Positions 42,422 through 54,762 of a stretch of DNA of 64,000 bases are shown piece by piece. The position numbers and the translations under genes are program-made. The notes under the pieces are model-generated. The model had not been told where the DNA came from and made no database searches. It worked only from the letters and a program-made list of their open reading frames with translations. Source of the DNA: Stieleria bergensis. Lineage in GTDB: Bacteria; Planctomycetota; Planctomycetia; Pirellulales; Pirellulaceae. The stretch is taken from positions 2,027,900 to 2,091,899 of the forward strand of contig CP036272.1 in assembly GCA_007745635.1 (NCBI GenBank), written 5' to 3'. Within the stretch, counting starts at the first letter, position 1. Every line of letters begins with the position of its first letter.

Positions 42422-45400
42422 CTACCGCGCTTTGGGACTCAGTCGGAATTGTTTGATCTGTTGAATGGTTAACCAAACCGGATCACCTTGCTGCAAGCTG
42501 GGGACGGTTACCGAATCGCTCAGCAATGTTGCTTGCAACTGAACGTCTCGGCCTCGGCGTTTGACGGCATCGACCTGGGCTTCGATGGATTCGTTTTGGT
42601 CTCGCCCCACGTGGATTTGCACAATCAGAGTTGCCGAATTCGGCTCTTCGTTTAGCTGTTTGTAGGCTGCGATGAACTTCGTCTGGAGGGCTCGATCGGC
42701 GTCCTGCTCTTGCGGGGGCGTTTCAATTTCCAGGTCAACCGGAACGCCTTCAAACGGTCCGGAGGCAAACAGGCTTGTCTTGGCTTGTTGCTCGCTTGGC
42801 AGTTCATGATATCGCTTTAGTGTCGCCGCTGTCAGAAAAGAACTGTATTGATCGGCTGTCAGCAGGCGATCGCTGGAAAATGCTTTCAACACGTTGCTCA
42901 TGGCCTGTTTGCGAGCCCGTGTTGTTGTCGGTCGCATTGCCTGAAGTTCAAGGGTGAGCTTCGATTTGGCATTTGCCAAAATTCCTTGCAGGGGCTCGTC
43001 GGCGCTTGAAAGATCGTCAGCGTTCATGCGAAAGGGGGCCTGAGTGATCTGAAGTTGCCAGTCCTGTGATTGCATCACCCAGGTCGGCTGATTCGGGTTC
43101 GCGGAATCAAGACGTGTTGTTTGCAGCGGTTTACCCAGTGCATTCTCAAGCTTGGTACCAAGTGCGACGCTATCGATTTTCGGTTGGGTTTGGAACAGCA
43201 GGCGAACGATCGGTCCGCCGAAGTCAGAGTAACCCGTATACAACTGGCGTCGTGGTCGTGAGTCAGCAGGGATCACGTCTCGCCACGCAAGGCCACGGAG
43301 ATCCCGTTCTCGATAAACACTGTCCCGGTCCCACTCTGGCATTGATTTCAGTTGTTTCAACGCGAGCGATTGATTGTTTTGATGCAGCGCGACCAAGAGC
43401 ACAAGGTCGTCCCAGTGATGGTGTTCGGCAATCAAGCGTGCAAACCGCATGGCTTTGTCAGGTTGGTTCAGACGCAGTGCGGAACGCGTGATCCGGTCCA
43501 GCACCATGCCAGCGTCTTCATGAGTGGCCCACGCGTCGTTGTCGGGTGCCAAGTCGACAAGGGATTGGTACATTCCTTGGGCCCATAGCAACTGTGATCG
43601 CATGAGCAAACGCTGCTGCTTGCTGATCGTTGTGCTTGTTGCGTTGAGCAGTTTTTCGCATGGCTCCCATTCAGACTGGTCGATCAATTCCGTGACAACC
43701 ATGGAAAGCATTTCATCAGAGGGGGCGATCTGAAAGGCTTTGGCGACGTCGTTCTGTTTGCGACAGAGATCAAGCAAACGGCGGCGATACAGATGATCGC
43801 GGCCAGGGGATTCATCATCGCTGTTCGCTTGCTTGATTAGCTTTGCAAACGAATTCGCGGCAGCAGTAAAATTGCCCTGATGAAAGTCCCAGAGTGCTTG
43901 ATACTCTTGGCGAGCATCCGAGTCGACTTCGAGACGCTTGATAAGAGCTTCGAAGTCATCGTAATCGTCTTCGGCGTGCTTGATGCGCAGTAGACTGACG
44001 ATCAGTTCAGGTGAAGTCGCCGACTCCATCGCGGCTTTCCGATCACCGCTGTGATACAGCGACTGGAGAATCATCTCGTTGAGATGATTCGCGCTAGAGG
44101 GCGAATCATCAAGAGCGTCCCTGGCTTGCTGAAGTTTCTCCGCCGCCTGTTTGTGCTTTCCCTCGTATGAGAGTGCATCCCCCAATAAATTAAGTGCTTC
44201 TCCATTCTTTGGATCCGCTTCCAGGATGATTTTGCAGAGCTGAATCATGTCAGCGTCGCTGATCAGCCCTTCGTAGTCATAGATTTCACTCAAGCATTCC
44301 AAGTGCTCTTGTGGTTTTGAGCAGGACGTCAGCAGTGAAACATAATCATCAGGGTCCTGTTCAATCCAGATCGCGTAGCGAAGCGATTCGGCGTTATCGG
44401 GCTGTTGCTTTTCGACCCACTGAAACGCTTCCGTTGCCGTTTGAAGATTGGGTTCCTTGATGTAGCTAGCCAGTGTTGCAGCCGCTGAGTCAGGCAGGTG
44501 CTCCAGCAAATGTTGGTGTAGCTGTGCATACTGATCAGCAAAATAGACGGAGTCACTTAGTTGATTGATCGCGTAGAAATAGATCGACTCACGAAGATCG
44601 CTCTGGTCAATGCGTGCGAATAACGCCTTGTTTTGAGCATGGTCATTCAGCAGGATCAGATGAGGTACCTGCAGTTGATTGTCTTGGGTCAGGTGTCGGG
44701 TCAGCTTGGTGAGAGCTGCTCGTTCTTTGTCTGTGTCTTCTTGCTCACGATAGATCGTTGCTAGACGTTGTTGTGAATGCGGCCAAGGCCCGATCAGATC
44801 GGCGTATTGCTGATAGGCTTTAGCGGCGAGTTCGTAGTCGCCTCGATCGAAATGGATGTCTGCTTTCAATCGGTAGGCACCGGGGACAAGATGCGGTGTT
44901 TTGATACGATCGGCAATTGCAATCGCTCGTTCGTCATTGGCCGCTAGATACCAGCGTCGTGCGTTCAGCAGCTGGATGCTGGGGTGAAGAACCTGCGGCC
45001 CCGCATAGTTTTCAGCTTTGACGAGGGCTTGTTCCACCAATCGTTGCTGTTTCTCAGCCGAATGTTCCAGGTCGTAGGAATCAAGGTACTGATGGCACGC
45101 ATCGATGTATTCGTTATAGCGAGCAATTTCAGCATCCGAGGCATCCACCAGAACAAAGTTCTCGGTCGTGGAGCGAATGCCGAAGTCGAGCTGGCACCAA
45201 TCGTAGAGTTTTAGTTGCCCCTGGTCGACAAGCCACCAGATCACTGGCTCACCTCCCGAATAGGTGTCAGGGCATTCCAAGTACACTCGGTAGCGATTGG
45301 CACCAAGGTCCTTGATGCTGATGATTTGATACCCGTACGGCGGTGGCGGACCAATGATCAAGTTATTGATCGTCTCCGAAACCACCAGTCGCTGCCAGGC

Positions 45401-45880
45401 ATTGTCTGGTACCTTACTGGACCTGAGAAAATACTGTTCCGCATAAAGTTGGTAGTCGATGATGTCTCGCAGTTCAGGTTTGGCTGTTTCGTCTGCGACT
45501 TCAGTCACCAAATCGACGAAATGGACGATCTGGTCGTATTGCGGATGCTGTGTAGGGGACTGGCTATTGTTGACCGCTGTTTGAGCGCCGTCGGATTCGA
45601 TCAGCATCTCTTGCTGCAAGGACTCGGTCTGCCTTGCGGTTCGATCTGTGCCGCTCTCCTGGACGTTGAAACGCATCAGCAGGACGCCCAGCACTGCGGA
45701 CAGGACAAACGCTCCAGCAATGGTGAGGCCGCCGATGATAAAGCAGCCGGATAGGTTTCGCGATTGCAAGGCTGGTTGATGACTGGACGTCGAAAATGGG
45801 TCGGAGTTTGTGTTTAGTATAAAGACGAAGCAGGTGTGGTCGAATCGGAGCACAGCGATCATGCGTTTGCGACGAATCAC
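42422..45880 (-). CDS. Large membrane-anchored TPR protein with DUF2314-like C-terminus
   Basis: 1152 residues. A single membrane helix lies at about 46-70 (FIIGGLTIAGAFVLSAVLGVL). The next part (about 100-215) is a globular domain of unknown type. TPR-like helical repeats run from about 220 to 870 (for example YRLKADIHFDRGDYELAAKA and LNLLGDALSYEGKHKQAAEK). The end (about 1075-1150: QIHVGRDQNESIEAQVDAV, then VPSLQQGDPVWLTIQQI) resembles DUF2314. It probably scaffolds protein contacts on the periplasmic side. The exact start is uncertain (first or second ATG). Confidence 0.75.
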   Translation of the reverse strand: MIRRKRMIAVLRFDHTCFVFILNTNSDPFSTSSHQPALQSRNLSGCFIIGGLTIAGAFVLSAVLGVLLMRFNVQESGTDRTARQTESLQQEMLIESDGAQTAVNNSQSPTQHPQYDQIVHFVDLVTEVADETAKPELRDIIDYQLYAEQYFLRSSKVPDNAWQRLVVSETINNLIIGPPPPYGYQIISIKDLGANRYRVYLECPDTYSGGEPVIWWLVDQGQLKLYDWCQLDFGIRSTTENFVLVDASDAEIARYNEYIDACHQYLDSYDLEHSAEKQQRLVEQALVKAENYAGPQVLHPSIQLLNARRWYLAANDERAIAIADRIKTPHLVPGAYRLKADIHFDRGDYELAAKAYQQYADLIGPWPHSQQRLATIYREQEDTDKERAALTKLTRHLTQDNQLQVPHLILLNDHAQNKALFARIDQSDLRESIYFYAINQLSDSVYFADQYAQLHQHLLEHLPDSAAATLASYIKEPNLQTATEAFQWVEKQQPDNAESLRYAIWIEQDPDDYVSLLTSCSKPQEHLECLSEIYDYEGLISDADMIQLCKIILEADPKNGEALNLLGDALSYEGKHKQAAEKLQQARDALDDSPSSANHLNEMILQSLYHSGDRKAAMESATSPELIVSLLRIKHAEDDYDDFEALIKRLEVDSDARQEYQALWDFHQGNFTAAANSFAKLIKQANSDDESPGRDHLYRRRLLDLCRKQNDVAKAFQIAPSDEMLSMVVTELIDQSEWEPCEKLLNATSTTISKQQRLLMRSQLLWAQGMYQSLVDLAPDNDAWATHEDAGMVLDRITRSALRLNQPDKAMRFARLIAEHHHWDDLVLLVALHQNNQSLALKQLKSMPEWDRDSVYRERDLRGLAWRDVIPADSRPRRQLYTGYSDFGGPIVRLLFQTQPKIDSVALGTKLENALGKPLQTTRLDSANPNQPTWVMQSQDWQLQITQAPFRMNADDLSSADEPLQGILANAKSKLTLELQAMRPTTTRARKQAMSNVLKAFSSDRLLTADQYSSFLTAATLKRYHELPSEQQAKTSLFASGPFEGVPVDLEIETPPQEQDADRALQTKFIAAYKQLNEEPNSATLIVQIHVGRDQNESIEAQVDAVKRRGRDVQLQATLLSDSVTVPSLQQGDPVWLTIQQIKQFRLSPKAR

Positions 45881-46311
45881 TTGGCCATGATCTGGCAGGG
45901 GATGCAGGAGGCCGCGGAGAGATCAGGAATCTGGATCACTGGGTGCATTACTATACGTGAACTCGGTCACGTTGTGGTCGGGTACTGGCACTCTTTTGCA
46001 GCGTTTGCTGGGTGCGTCGAAACTCGCCCAACCAAAGAGCCAAAAACAGAGTAAATCGCGGGCCAAAAACGGAGCAAAGCGATGGGCGATGAGGGGTTCA
46101 GGCAATCGGCTATGAGGTGGGTTTGAAAAGAGTTGCAGAAAACCGTTCTTAAATCCTGCGGGCCATGGTGGTTGTTGTCGCTTGTTTACACAGCGTGACG
46201 AATGGCGGATTGGCCTCATGACGGTGGCTTGTTGCCGCACTGGTTCGTGAATGCAGTAAGCTGAATCTAAATGAGTCATTTGATTGGACCACAAACCTTA
46301 GAGGTGTGAAC
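45881..46311. other. Divergent intergenic region, no gene seen
   Basis: About 430 bases between the TPR protein gene and the GlsB-like gene. It must carry promoters for both. Two similar A-rich stretches (GCCAAAAACAGAG near 46038 and GCCAAAAACGGAG near 46063) are the only repeats seen. Confidence 0.35.
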
Positions 46312-46584
46312 ATGGAGATTGGGATGATGATCAGTTGGTGTGTGTTTGGGCTAATCGTCGGTTCGATTGCCAGGTTTCTCGTGCCAGGTAGTCAGCCTTT
46401 GGGCTTGATTGCCACCACCGGACTTGGAGTCTTGGGCTCCTTTGTTGGCGGTTTCCTAGGATCCTTATTCAGCGGAGGCGCGGCAACGCTCGCGCATCCC
46501 TCAGGCTGGGTCGGTGCGACCTTAGGCGCCGTGATCACCTTGGTCGTGTACATGAAAATGTCACGCGGAAGGGTTGCCAGCTAA
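46312..46584 (+). CDS. GlsB/YeaQ/YmgE family stress-response membrane protein
   Basis: 90 residues, three hydrophobic helices with Gly-rich packing motifs: ISWCVFGLIVGSIARFLVPG, GLIATTGLGVLGSFVGGFLG and WVGATLGAVITLVVYMK. This is the transglycosylase-associated/GlsB family, often induced in stress; the molecular role is unknown. I chose ATG 46312 because GAGG lies 7 bases upstream; GTG 46306 is the alternative. A hairpin GGACAAC/GTTGTCC follows at about 46592-46616 and may terminate it. Confidence 0.88.
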   Translation: MEIGMMISWCVFGLIVGSIARFLVPGSQPLGLIATTGLGVLGSFVGGFLGSLFSGGAATLAHPSGWVGATLGAVITLVVYMKMSRGRVAS

Positions 46585-46625
46585 GTGGCAAGTGGACAAC
46601 GGCCTCGGCAGTTGTCCGAGGCGCG

Positions 46626-47993
46626 TTACCGAGTCGGGCTCTCTAAAGTGTCCGGCAGTCGTTGCCTGAGCGCCGTCATGGTCGCCTCGCTCGCGCCGCG
46701 CTGCGACTGAACGAATTGCTGGGCTCGCTTGCCCAGTGCGCCAGCCATGGGCGGATCGTTTAGAAACTGGCCGATGGTTTGCAGCAATTCGGTTTCGTCT
46801 TGGCAGCGAATTGCGGCTTGCTGGTGAATCAATCGATTGGCAATGTCTTTGAAATTGCGGGTGTCTGGACCAAACGTGACCGCACAGCCATAGCTAGCCG
46901 GTTCCAACATGTTTTGTCCACCACGGTCTCCAAAGCTGCCTCCGACGGTGGCTAAGTCAGCCACGCCCCACCAATGCGAAAGCTCACCGATGGTGTCAAT
47001 CAAAATCACCGTCTCGCCGGACCATTGCCCCCCCGGCATCTCCGTTTGCTGGCTACGGCGGTGCACTGCGAACCCCTGATGTTCGATCAGATTGGCGACG
47101 GCACCAAAGCGTTCCGGGTGTCTGGGGACCAGGATCAAACGCAACCCAGCGTGGCGTTTGCGGAGGTCAGAGTAGATGCGTAACGCCATCGCCTCTTCGT
47201 CCGGTTGAGTGCTGCCAACCAGCCAAGCAATGTGCTCGTTTTGCTTGCCAGCCCAGTCCACGCGGCTGCAAACGGATTCGCTGTCCCGGGAACCGGTGAC
47301 GCCATCAAACTTGAGCGAGCCCGTGACGGAAAGTCTTTCGGTGGGCACACCACATTGTTGGAAGTTGTTTGCCGAAGTTTCATCTTGGCAAAGCACCATC
47401 GATAAACTGCCGAAGACTGAACCGAGCAGTGCTTTGGCTTTGCAATACCCTTGGCAACTGCGGTCACTCAGGCGTGCATTGATGACCACGCAGGGAACCT
47501 TGGCTTGTCGGGATTGCCGGATCAAATTCGGCCAAAGCTCTAGTTCGGTGAGCACAAACAGGGCCGGATCGAGGTTCTTGAACGTGCGTTTGACGGCCCA
47601 GCTGAAGTCCAGCGGGCAAAAGAAGACTCGCTCAGCCCCGAAACGCTGGCAAGCCAAATCGTACCCTGTGTCGGTCGACGTACTGATCACGATCAGCGTC
47701 TCGGGCAGCATTTGTTCGAGTCGCGGCACTAAGGCGGCCAGCACATTGATCTCGCCTACACTCACTGCATGCATCCAAACCAGCGGTCGCTGCGATGAAC
47801 TTTGACGCAGGTGGTTGGCTTGTTGCTTGCTGAGCCCCAAGAGTTTTTGCTTGACGCCGCGACGGTACCGACCGTGGCGCAGAGCCCGGTAAATCACCAG
47901 CGGGCTGGCGATCAGCAACAGCAACGCGTAGACAAAGTTAAACAGCATCGCCAGCAATGAGGATGAGGATCGTTTGGGCTGGCAGCGGGCCAT
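46626..47993 (-). CDS. waaA: 3-deoxy-D-manno-octulosonic acid transferase (Kdo transferase)
   Basis: Transfers Kdo from CMP-Kdo to lipid IVA in lipopolysaccharide core synthesis, on the inner face of the inner membrane. The 455-residue GT30 enzyme has an N-terminal anchor (FNFVYALLLLIASPLVIY), WMHAVSVGEINVLAALVP (catalytic Glu), STSTDTGYDLA, TELELWPNLI, NARLSDRS, and the CMP-Kdo site GSFGDRGGQNMLEPASYG. ATG 47948 is a likely alternative start, just before the anchor. It lies 81 bp downstream of secA. Its presence implies Kdo-containing LPS. Confidence 0.93.
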   Translation of the reverse strand: MARCQPKRSSSSLLAMLFNFVYALLLLIASPLVIYRALRHGRYRRGVKQKLLGLSKQQANHLRQSSSQRPLVWMHAVSVGEINVLAALVPRLEQMLPETLIVISTSTDTGYDLACQRFGAERVFFCPLDFSWAVKRTFKNLDPALFVLTELELWPNLIRQSRQAKVPCVVINARLSDRSCQGYCKAKALLGSVFGSLSMVLCQDETSANNFQQCGVPTERLSVTGSLKFDGVTGSRDSESVCSRVDWAGKQNEHIAWLVGSTQPDEEAMALRIYSDLRKRHAGLRLILVPRHPERFGAVANLIEHQGFAVHRRSQQTEMPGGQWSGETVILIDTIGELSHWWGVADLATVGGSFGDRGGQNMLEPASYGCAVTFGPDTRNFKDIANRLIHQQAAIRCQDETELLQTIGQFLNDPPMAGALGKRAQQFVQSQRGASEATMTALRQRLPDTLESPTR

Positions 47994-48074
47994 CGGGCGT
48001 CGCCAGTCGTCACCCTGCTCTGTCGGCGTCGCCGCGAATGCAGTGCCTGCGTCTTGCAGTGATCGCCTTGCAGG

Positions 48075-51776
<3,702 letters not shown>

Positions 51777-52619
51777 CGCTTGTTCGCTATGTTGTTATCG
51801 TTGTAAATGAGAGAGGAATCGATGCCACCATTGATCGTCGGCGTCTGAACCGCCGTCGGGACATCGGATCGTGACAGTGATTGTTCACTGCATGGCCTTC
51901 CGATGGCACCCGATCAAGGAATTTTCATCACACACAAAACGTTCGAGTCGGTTCAACAGAAGTCCTGTTTTCCGGTTCGGAATTCAGGATGCTGGTGTTC
52001 TTAGTCTCTGAGCCGTCGTCTCTGAGTCGTGTCTCTGAGTCGTGTCTCTGAGTCGTGTCTCTGAGTCGTGTCTCTGAGTCGTGTCTCTGAGTCGTGTCTC
52101 TGAGCCGTCGTCTTCACCTGATAAAAGGTCAAATTGGCAGATGAGTGGTAACTCAGCCTTGATGTGCCAATTTGGGGCCAAAAACGAACATTTAGGCCAT
52201 TTGTCAGGGAATTCTCGGCCAGATGACTTAGTCTGGCGAATCTAAACGCTTTGCAGGGCTTAGGTTAGGAGTTTTGCCCGACAAGGTCAACGGCGACCCG
52301 TGAGAACGTGCCGTTCCTAGAACAGAACCCTTCCAATGAGCCCCCTACTTCGGTCGTTTCGGCCGCCCTGAATCCCTCGGCCGCCAGTCGCTCAATGGTC
52401 ACCGGCAATGGCGTTGAAGTCTGGTCGGTCTGTCGCCCAAGCCTTGTGCTCTGCCGCTAACGAAACCGCCGCTCTGTGGCTACACTATTGGCCCGCCCGC
52501 TGGGCCGAAGCAGCCAAGCGAGTGGATTCCATCGTGACTTTTGCAGGATTCTGAATGCACTGGCCAGTTTTGGACGGTTCATTCGACCCTCGGATTCCTT
52601 TCCCACATCAACTCAAGCC
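51777..52619. other. Divergent intergenic region secA-rpiB with minisatellite
   Basis: About 840 bases between divergently transcribed genes. It holds the 13-bp minisatellite at 52004-52109, and both promoters must lie here. Open frames over the minisatellite merely translate the repeat and are not genes. An in-frame extension of rpiB to 52476 has no homology look. Confidence 0.5.
52004..52109. repeat. 13-bp minisatellite, eight copies
   Basis: GTCTCTGAGTCGT is repeated head to tail six times without change (52018-52095), flanked on both sides by a variant with one substitution and one extra base (GTCTCTGAGCCGTC at 52004 and 52096). The symmetric flanking variants suggest expansion from the inside. 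It lies about 230 bp upstream of the secA start. Confidence 0.95.
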
Positions 52620-53126
52620 ATGCCTGTTCCTCAATCACCTGCGGCACCCATCCGAATCGCGATCGGTGGCGATCACGCCGGGTTTCCGCTGAAGCAATTG
52701 GTTGCCGAGCAGTTGGCATCGGAAGGTTTTGCCCAGCTCGTTGGCCAGGTGGTCGATTGCGGGACCAACAGCACGGACAGTTGTGACTACCCCGATTTTG
52801 CCATCGCCGTGGCCCAGAAAATCCTGTCCGGTCAAGTTGACCGAGGCATCGTCGTCTGTGGCAGTGGTGTGGGCGTCAGTGTGGCAGCGAACAAATTCCC
52901 CGGCATCCGCGCCGCGATCTGCCATGACACGTATTCCGCGCATCAAGGCGTCGAGCACGACGACATGAATGTGCTTTGTATCGGAGGCCGGATCATTGGC
53001 AGCGAGCTGGCGATGGAAATCGTCCGATCGTTTCTGGCCGCCCAGTACACTCCCGCCGAGCGTCATCGGCGACGCTTGGATAAGGTGCTCGAAATTGAAG
53101 CCAAAGGGACTGATCTCCTCAAGTAG
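52620..53126 (+). CDS. rpiB: Ribose-5-phosphate isomerase B
   Basis: Interconverts ribose-5-P and ribulose-5-P in the pentose phosphate pathway. The 168-residue protein has IAIGGDHAGFPLKQ, DCGTNSTDSCDYPDFA, VVCGSGVGVSVAANKFPGIRAA (active Cys in CGSG) and HDDMNVLCIGGRIIG, the whole LacAB/RpiB pattern. The length is slightly above the usual 150 owing to a longer C-terminus. ATG 52620 fits the N-terminus of the fold; no ribosome-binding site is evident. It is followed by aroC on the same strand, 292 bp away. Confidence 0.94.
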   Translation: MPVPQSPAAPIRIAIGGDHAGFPLKQLVAEQLASEGFAQLVGQVVDCGTNSTDSCDYPDFAIAVAQKILSGQVDRGIVVCGSGVGVSVAANKFPGIRAAICHDTYSAHQGVEHDDMNVLCIGGRIIGSELAMEIVRSFLAAQYTPAERHRRRLDKVLEIEAKGTDLLK

Positions 53127-53314
53127 GCACCGTCCGCTTGCTTTCGCCGCTGCTTGGTGCCCATGAATCCATCAAATCAATCGGCTAATCGAATGACGAA
53201 CCACCGTGACGCGATATGCTCTGGCAAACGCAGGCGGTTCACTGAAACGCAACGCCTGGTCTGTAACGCATGGTCGGCAATGCCGACGCAAAACCATTGC
53301 TGGCGCAAAGCTTG

Positions 53315-53356
53315 GCAGTGAAAAATCAAGCAGTGAAGAATCAAGCAGCGACAAAT
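53315..53356 (+). repeat. 15-bp tandem repeat upstream of aroC
   Basis: GCAGTGAAAAATCAA, GCAGTGAAGAATCAA and a third decayed copy lie about 60-100 bp upstream of the aroC start. Confidence 0.6.
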
Positions 53357-53418
53357 TTGGCACCCGATTTAGGACCGGCCTGCATCCACACCACCCAGCA
53401 ATAACGAAGACGATAGCA

Positions 53419-54669
53419 ATGGAAATATTAGGTGGTCCGCACTACGCAGTTGCTGGCGCGGGTGAATCACACGGTCCGGCAGTCGTGACAACCATCATGG
53501 GCTGTCCCGCTGGATTAATGGTCCGTCGGCAAGACGTGCAAGCCTTTCTTGATCGTCGGCGTCCGGGCGGTAACAAGCACGGCACGCCGCGGAATGAAAA
53601 GGACAAAGTCGTTTTCTTATCAGGGCTTTATCAGAACGACCCCGATCAGTTGTTTGATGATTCAACCGTCACGGTCACTGTCGATGGAGCCAGTTTTCAG
53701 ACCGATGGTTATGCCGCTGGATACACCACAGGCGAGCCGATTGCGGCGATGGTGCTGTCGACGAGCAAGAAGTCGGGGGATTACACACAGTTCACTGGAC
53801 CCAAGGGACAGGTTCGTCCCGGACACACTGACTTGGTCAAGCATCACAAGTCGCGCGGCTTTGTCGATGTTCGCGGTGGCGGTCGCAGTAGCTATCGTTC
53901 CACAATCAGTGACGTGATCGGCGGCAGTGTTGCCAGAATCTTTTTGCAACAGCATTTTCAAACCGTCGTCTTGTCAGCGATTGACCAAGTCGGTCCCCTG
54001 AAAGCCAAGTTGACGTTGGCCGATCGAATTGAACAGTTATTGAATGAGCAGCCTGGCGACCAGTTGCCACTGGAAGTCGCTCAGTCATTGCAGCAAGAGA
54101 TGGATGCCGCCGAAATTCCAACCGTTGATGCCGAGTTTGCCGACCAAGCCGCCGAGCTGATTAAGGAAACTCGCAAAGCTGGCGACTCCTTGGGCGCCTC
54201 GGTCCAAGTCGTTGCAGTCAACGTGCCGGCGTTACTTGGAGACCCGTTGTATCAGAGTTTAAAGCTGCGATTGATGGGAGCCTTGGGAGGCCTAAACGCG
54301 GTGCAGTCCTGTGAGGTCGGAGCGGGGACAGAGGTGATCGCCAGGCAAGGGAGCGAAAACAACGACCCCATTCGATCCTCCGGTTACGTTCGCAATTCGC
54401 ACGGCGGATTGTTGGGCGGAATGACCACCGGAAAACCCTTGACGTTCCGCGTCGGCTTTAAACCGACCTCGACCATTCATTCAATGCAGCAGTCGGTGAC
54501 CAAGGATCTGACTGAAATCGACTTCCAACTGGAAAAAGGTCGCCATGATCCCTGCGTTGGTGTGCGTGCTGGCGTCACCTTGGAGAGCCGTGTGGCGATC
54601 GAGTTGATGAACTCGGCCCTCAGCCAACGCGCTCAAAGCCTGCACGAAGGTTTGCCAGGATTGTTCTGA
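53419..54669 (+). CDS. aroC: Chorismate synthase
   Basis: Converts EPSP to chorismate, the last shikimate step, using reduced FMN. The 416-residue protein carries AGAGESHGPAVVTTIMG (conserved His), RRRPGGNKHGTPRNEKD, RPGHTDLVKHHKSRGFVDVR (in parts), GGGRSSYRSTISDVIGGSVA and KPTSTIHSMQQSV. It is somewhat longer than the usual 350-390. The frame extends upstream to 53206 through Ser/Lys-rich repeat DNA; ATG 53419 is the proper start. It converges on the M28 peptidase gene. Confidence 0.96.
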   Translation: MEILGGPHYAVAGAGESHGPAVVTTIMGCPAGLMVRRQDVQAFLDRRRPGGNKHGTPRNEKDKVVFLSGLYQNDPDQLFDDSTVTVTVDGASFQTDGYAAGYTTGEPIAAMVLSTSKKSGDYTQFTGPKGQVRPGHTDLVKHHKSRGFVDVRGGGRSSYRSTISDVIGGSVARIFLQQHFQTVVLSAIDQVGPLKAKLTLADRIEQLLNEQPGDQLPLEVAQSLQQEMDAAEIPTVDAEFADQAAELIKETRKAGDSLGASVQVVAVNVPALLGDPLYQSLKLRLMGALGGLNAVQSCEVGAGTEVIARQGSENNDPIRSSGYVRNSHGGLLGGMTTGKPLTFRVGFKPTSTIHSMQQSVTKDLTEIDFQLEKGRHDPCVGVRAGVTLESRVAIELMNSALSQRAQSLHEGLPGLF

Positions 54670-54762
54670 CACTTGTGGGGCGTCCATTCAGTGGCAAACT
54701 GGAAACGCAAACGCCAAAGTCACCGTGTCGATTCGGTGCGTCCCCCGCTTGTCGGGGCTCGA

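Noticed and set aside
45985-45999. TGGCAC...TTTTGCA, a second sigma-54-like site, upstream of the GlsB-like gene
   Set aside because: The GG-to-GC spacing is 9, not the strict 10, and it lies over 300 bases from the gene.
52004-52109. CRISPR array
   Set aside because: The repeats are head to tail with no spacers and the unit is only 13 bp.
51984-52181. 65-codon open frame with RDTTQRHDSE repeats
   Set aside because: It is a translation of the 13-bp minisatellite and has no support as a gene.
53206-53418. N-terminal extension of chorismate synthase
   Set aside because: The extension is Ser/Lys-rich repeat DNA, and the family N-terminus begins at 53419.
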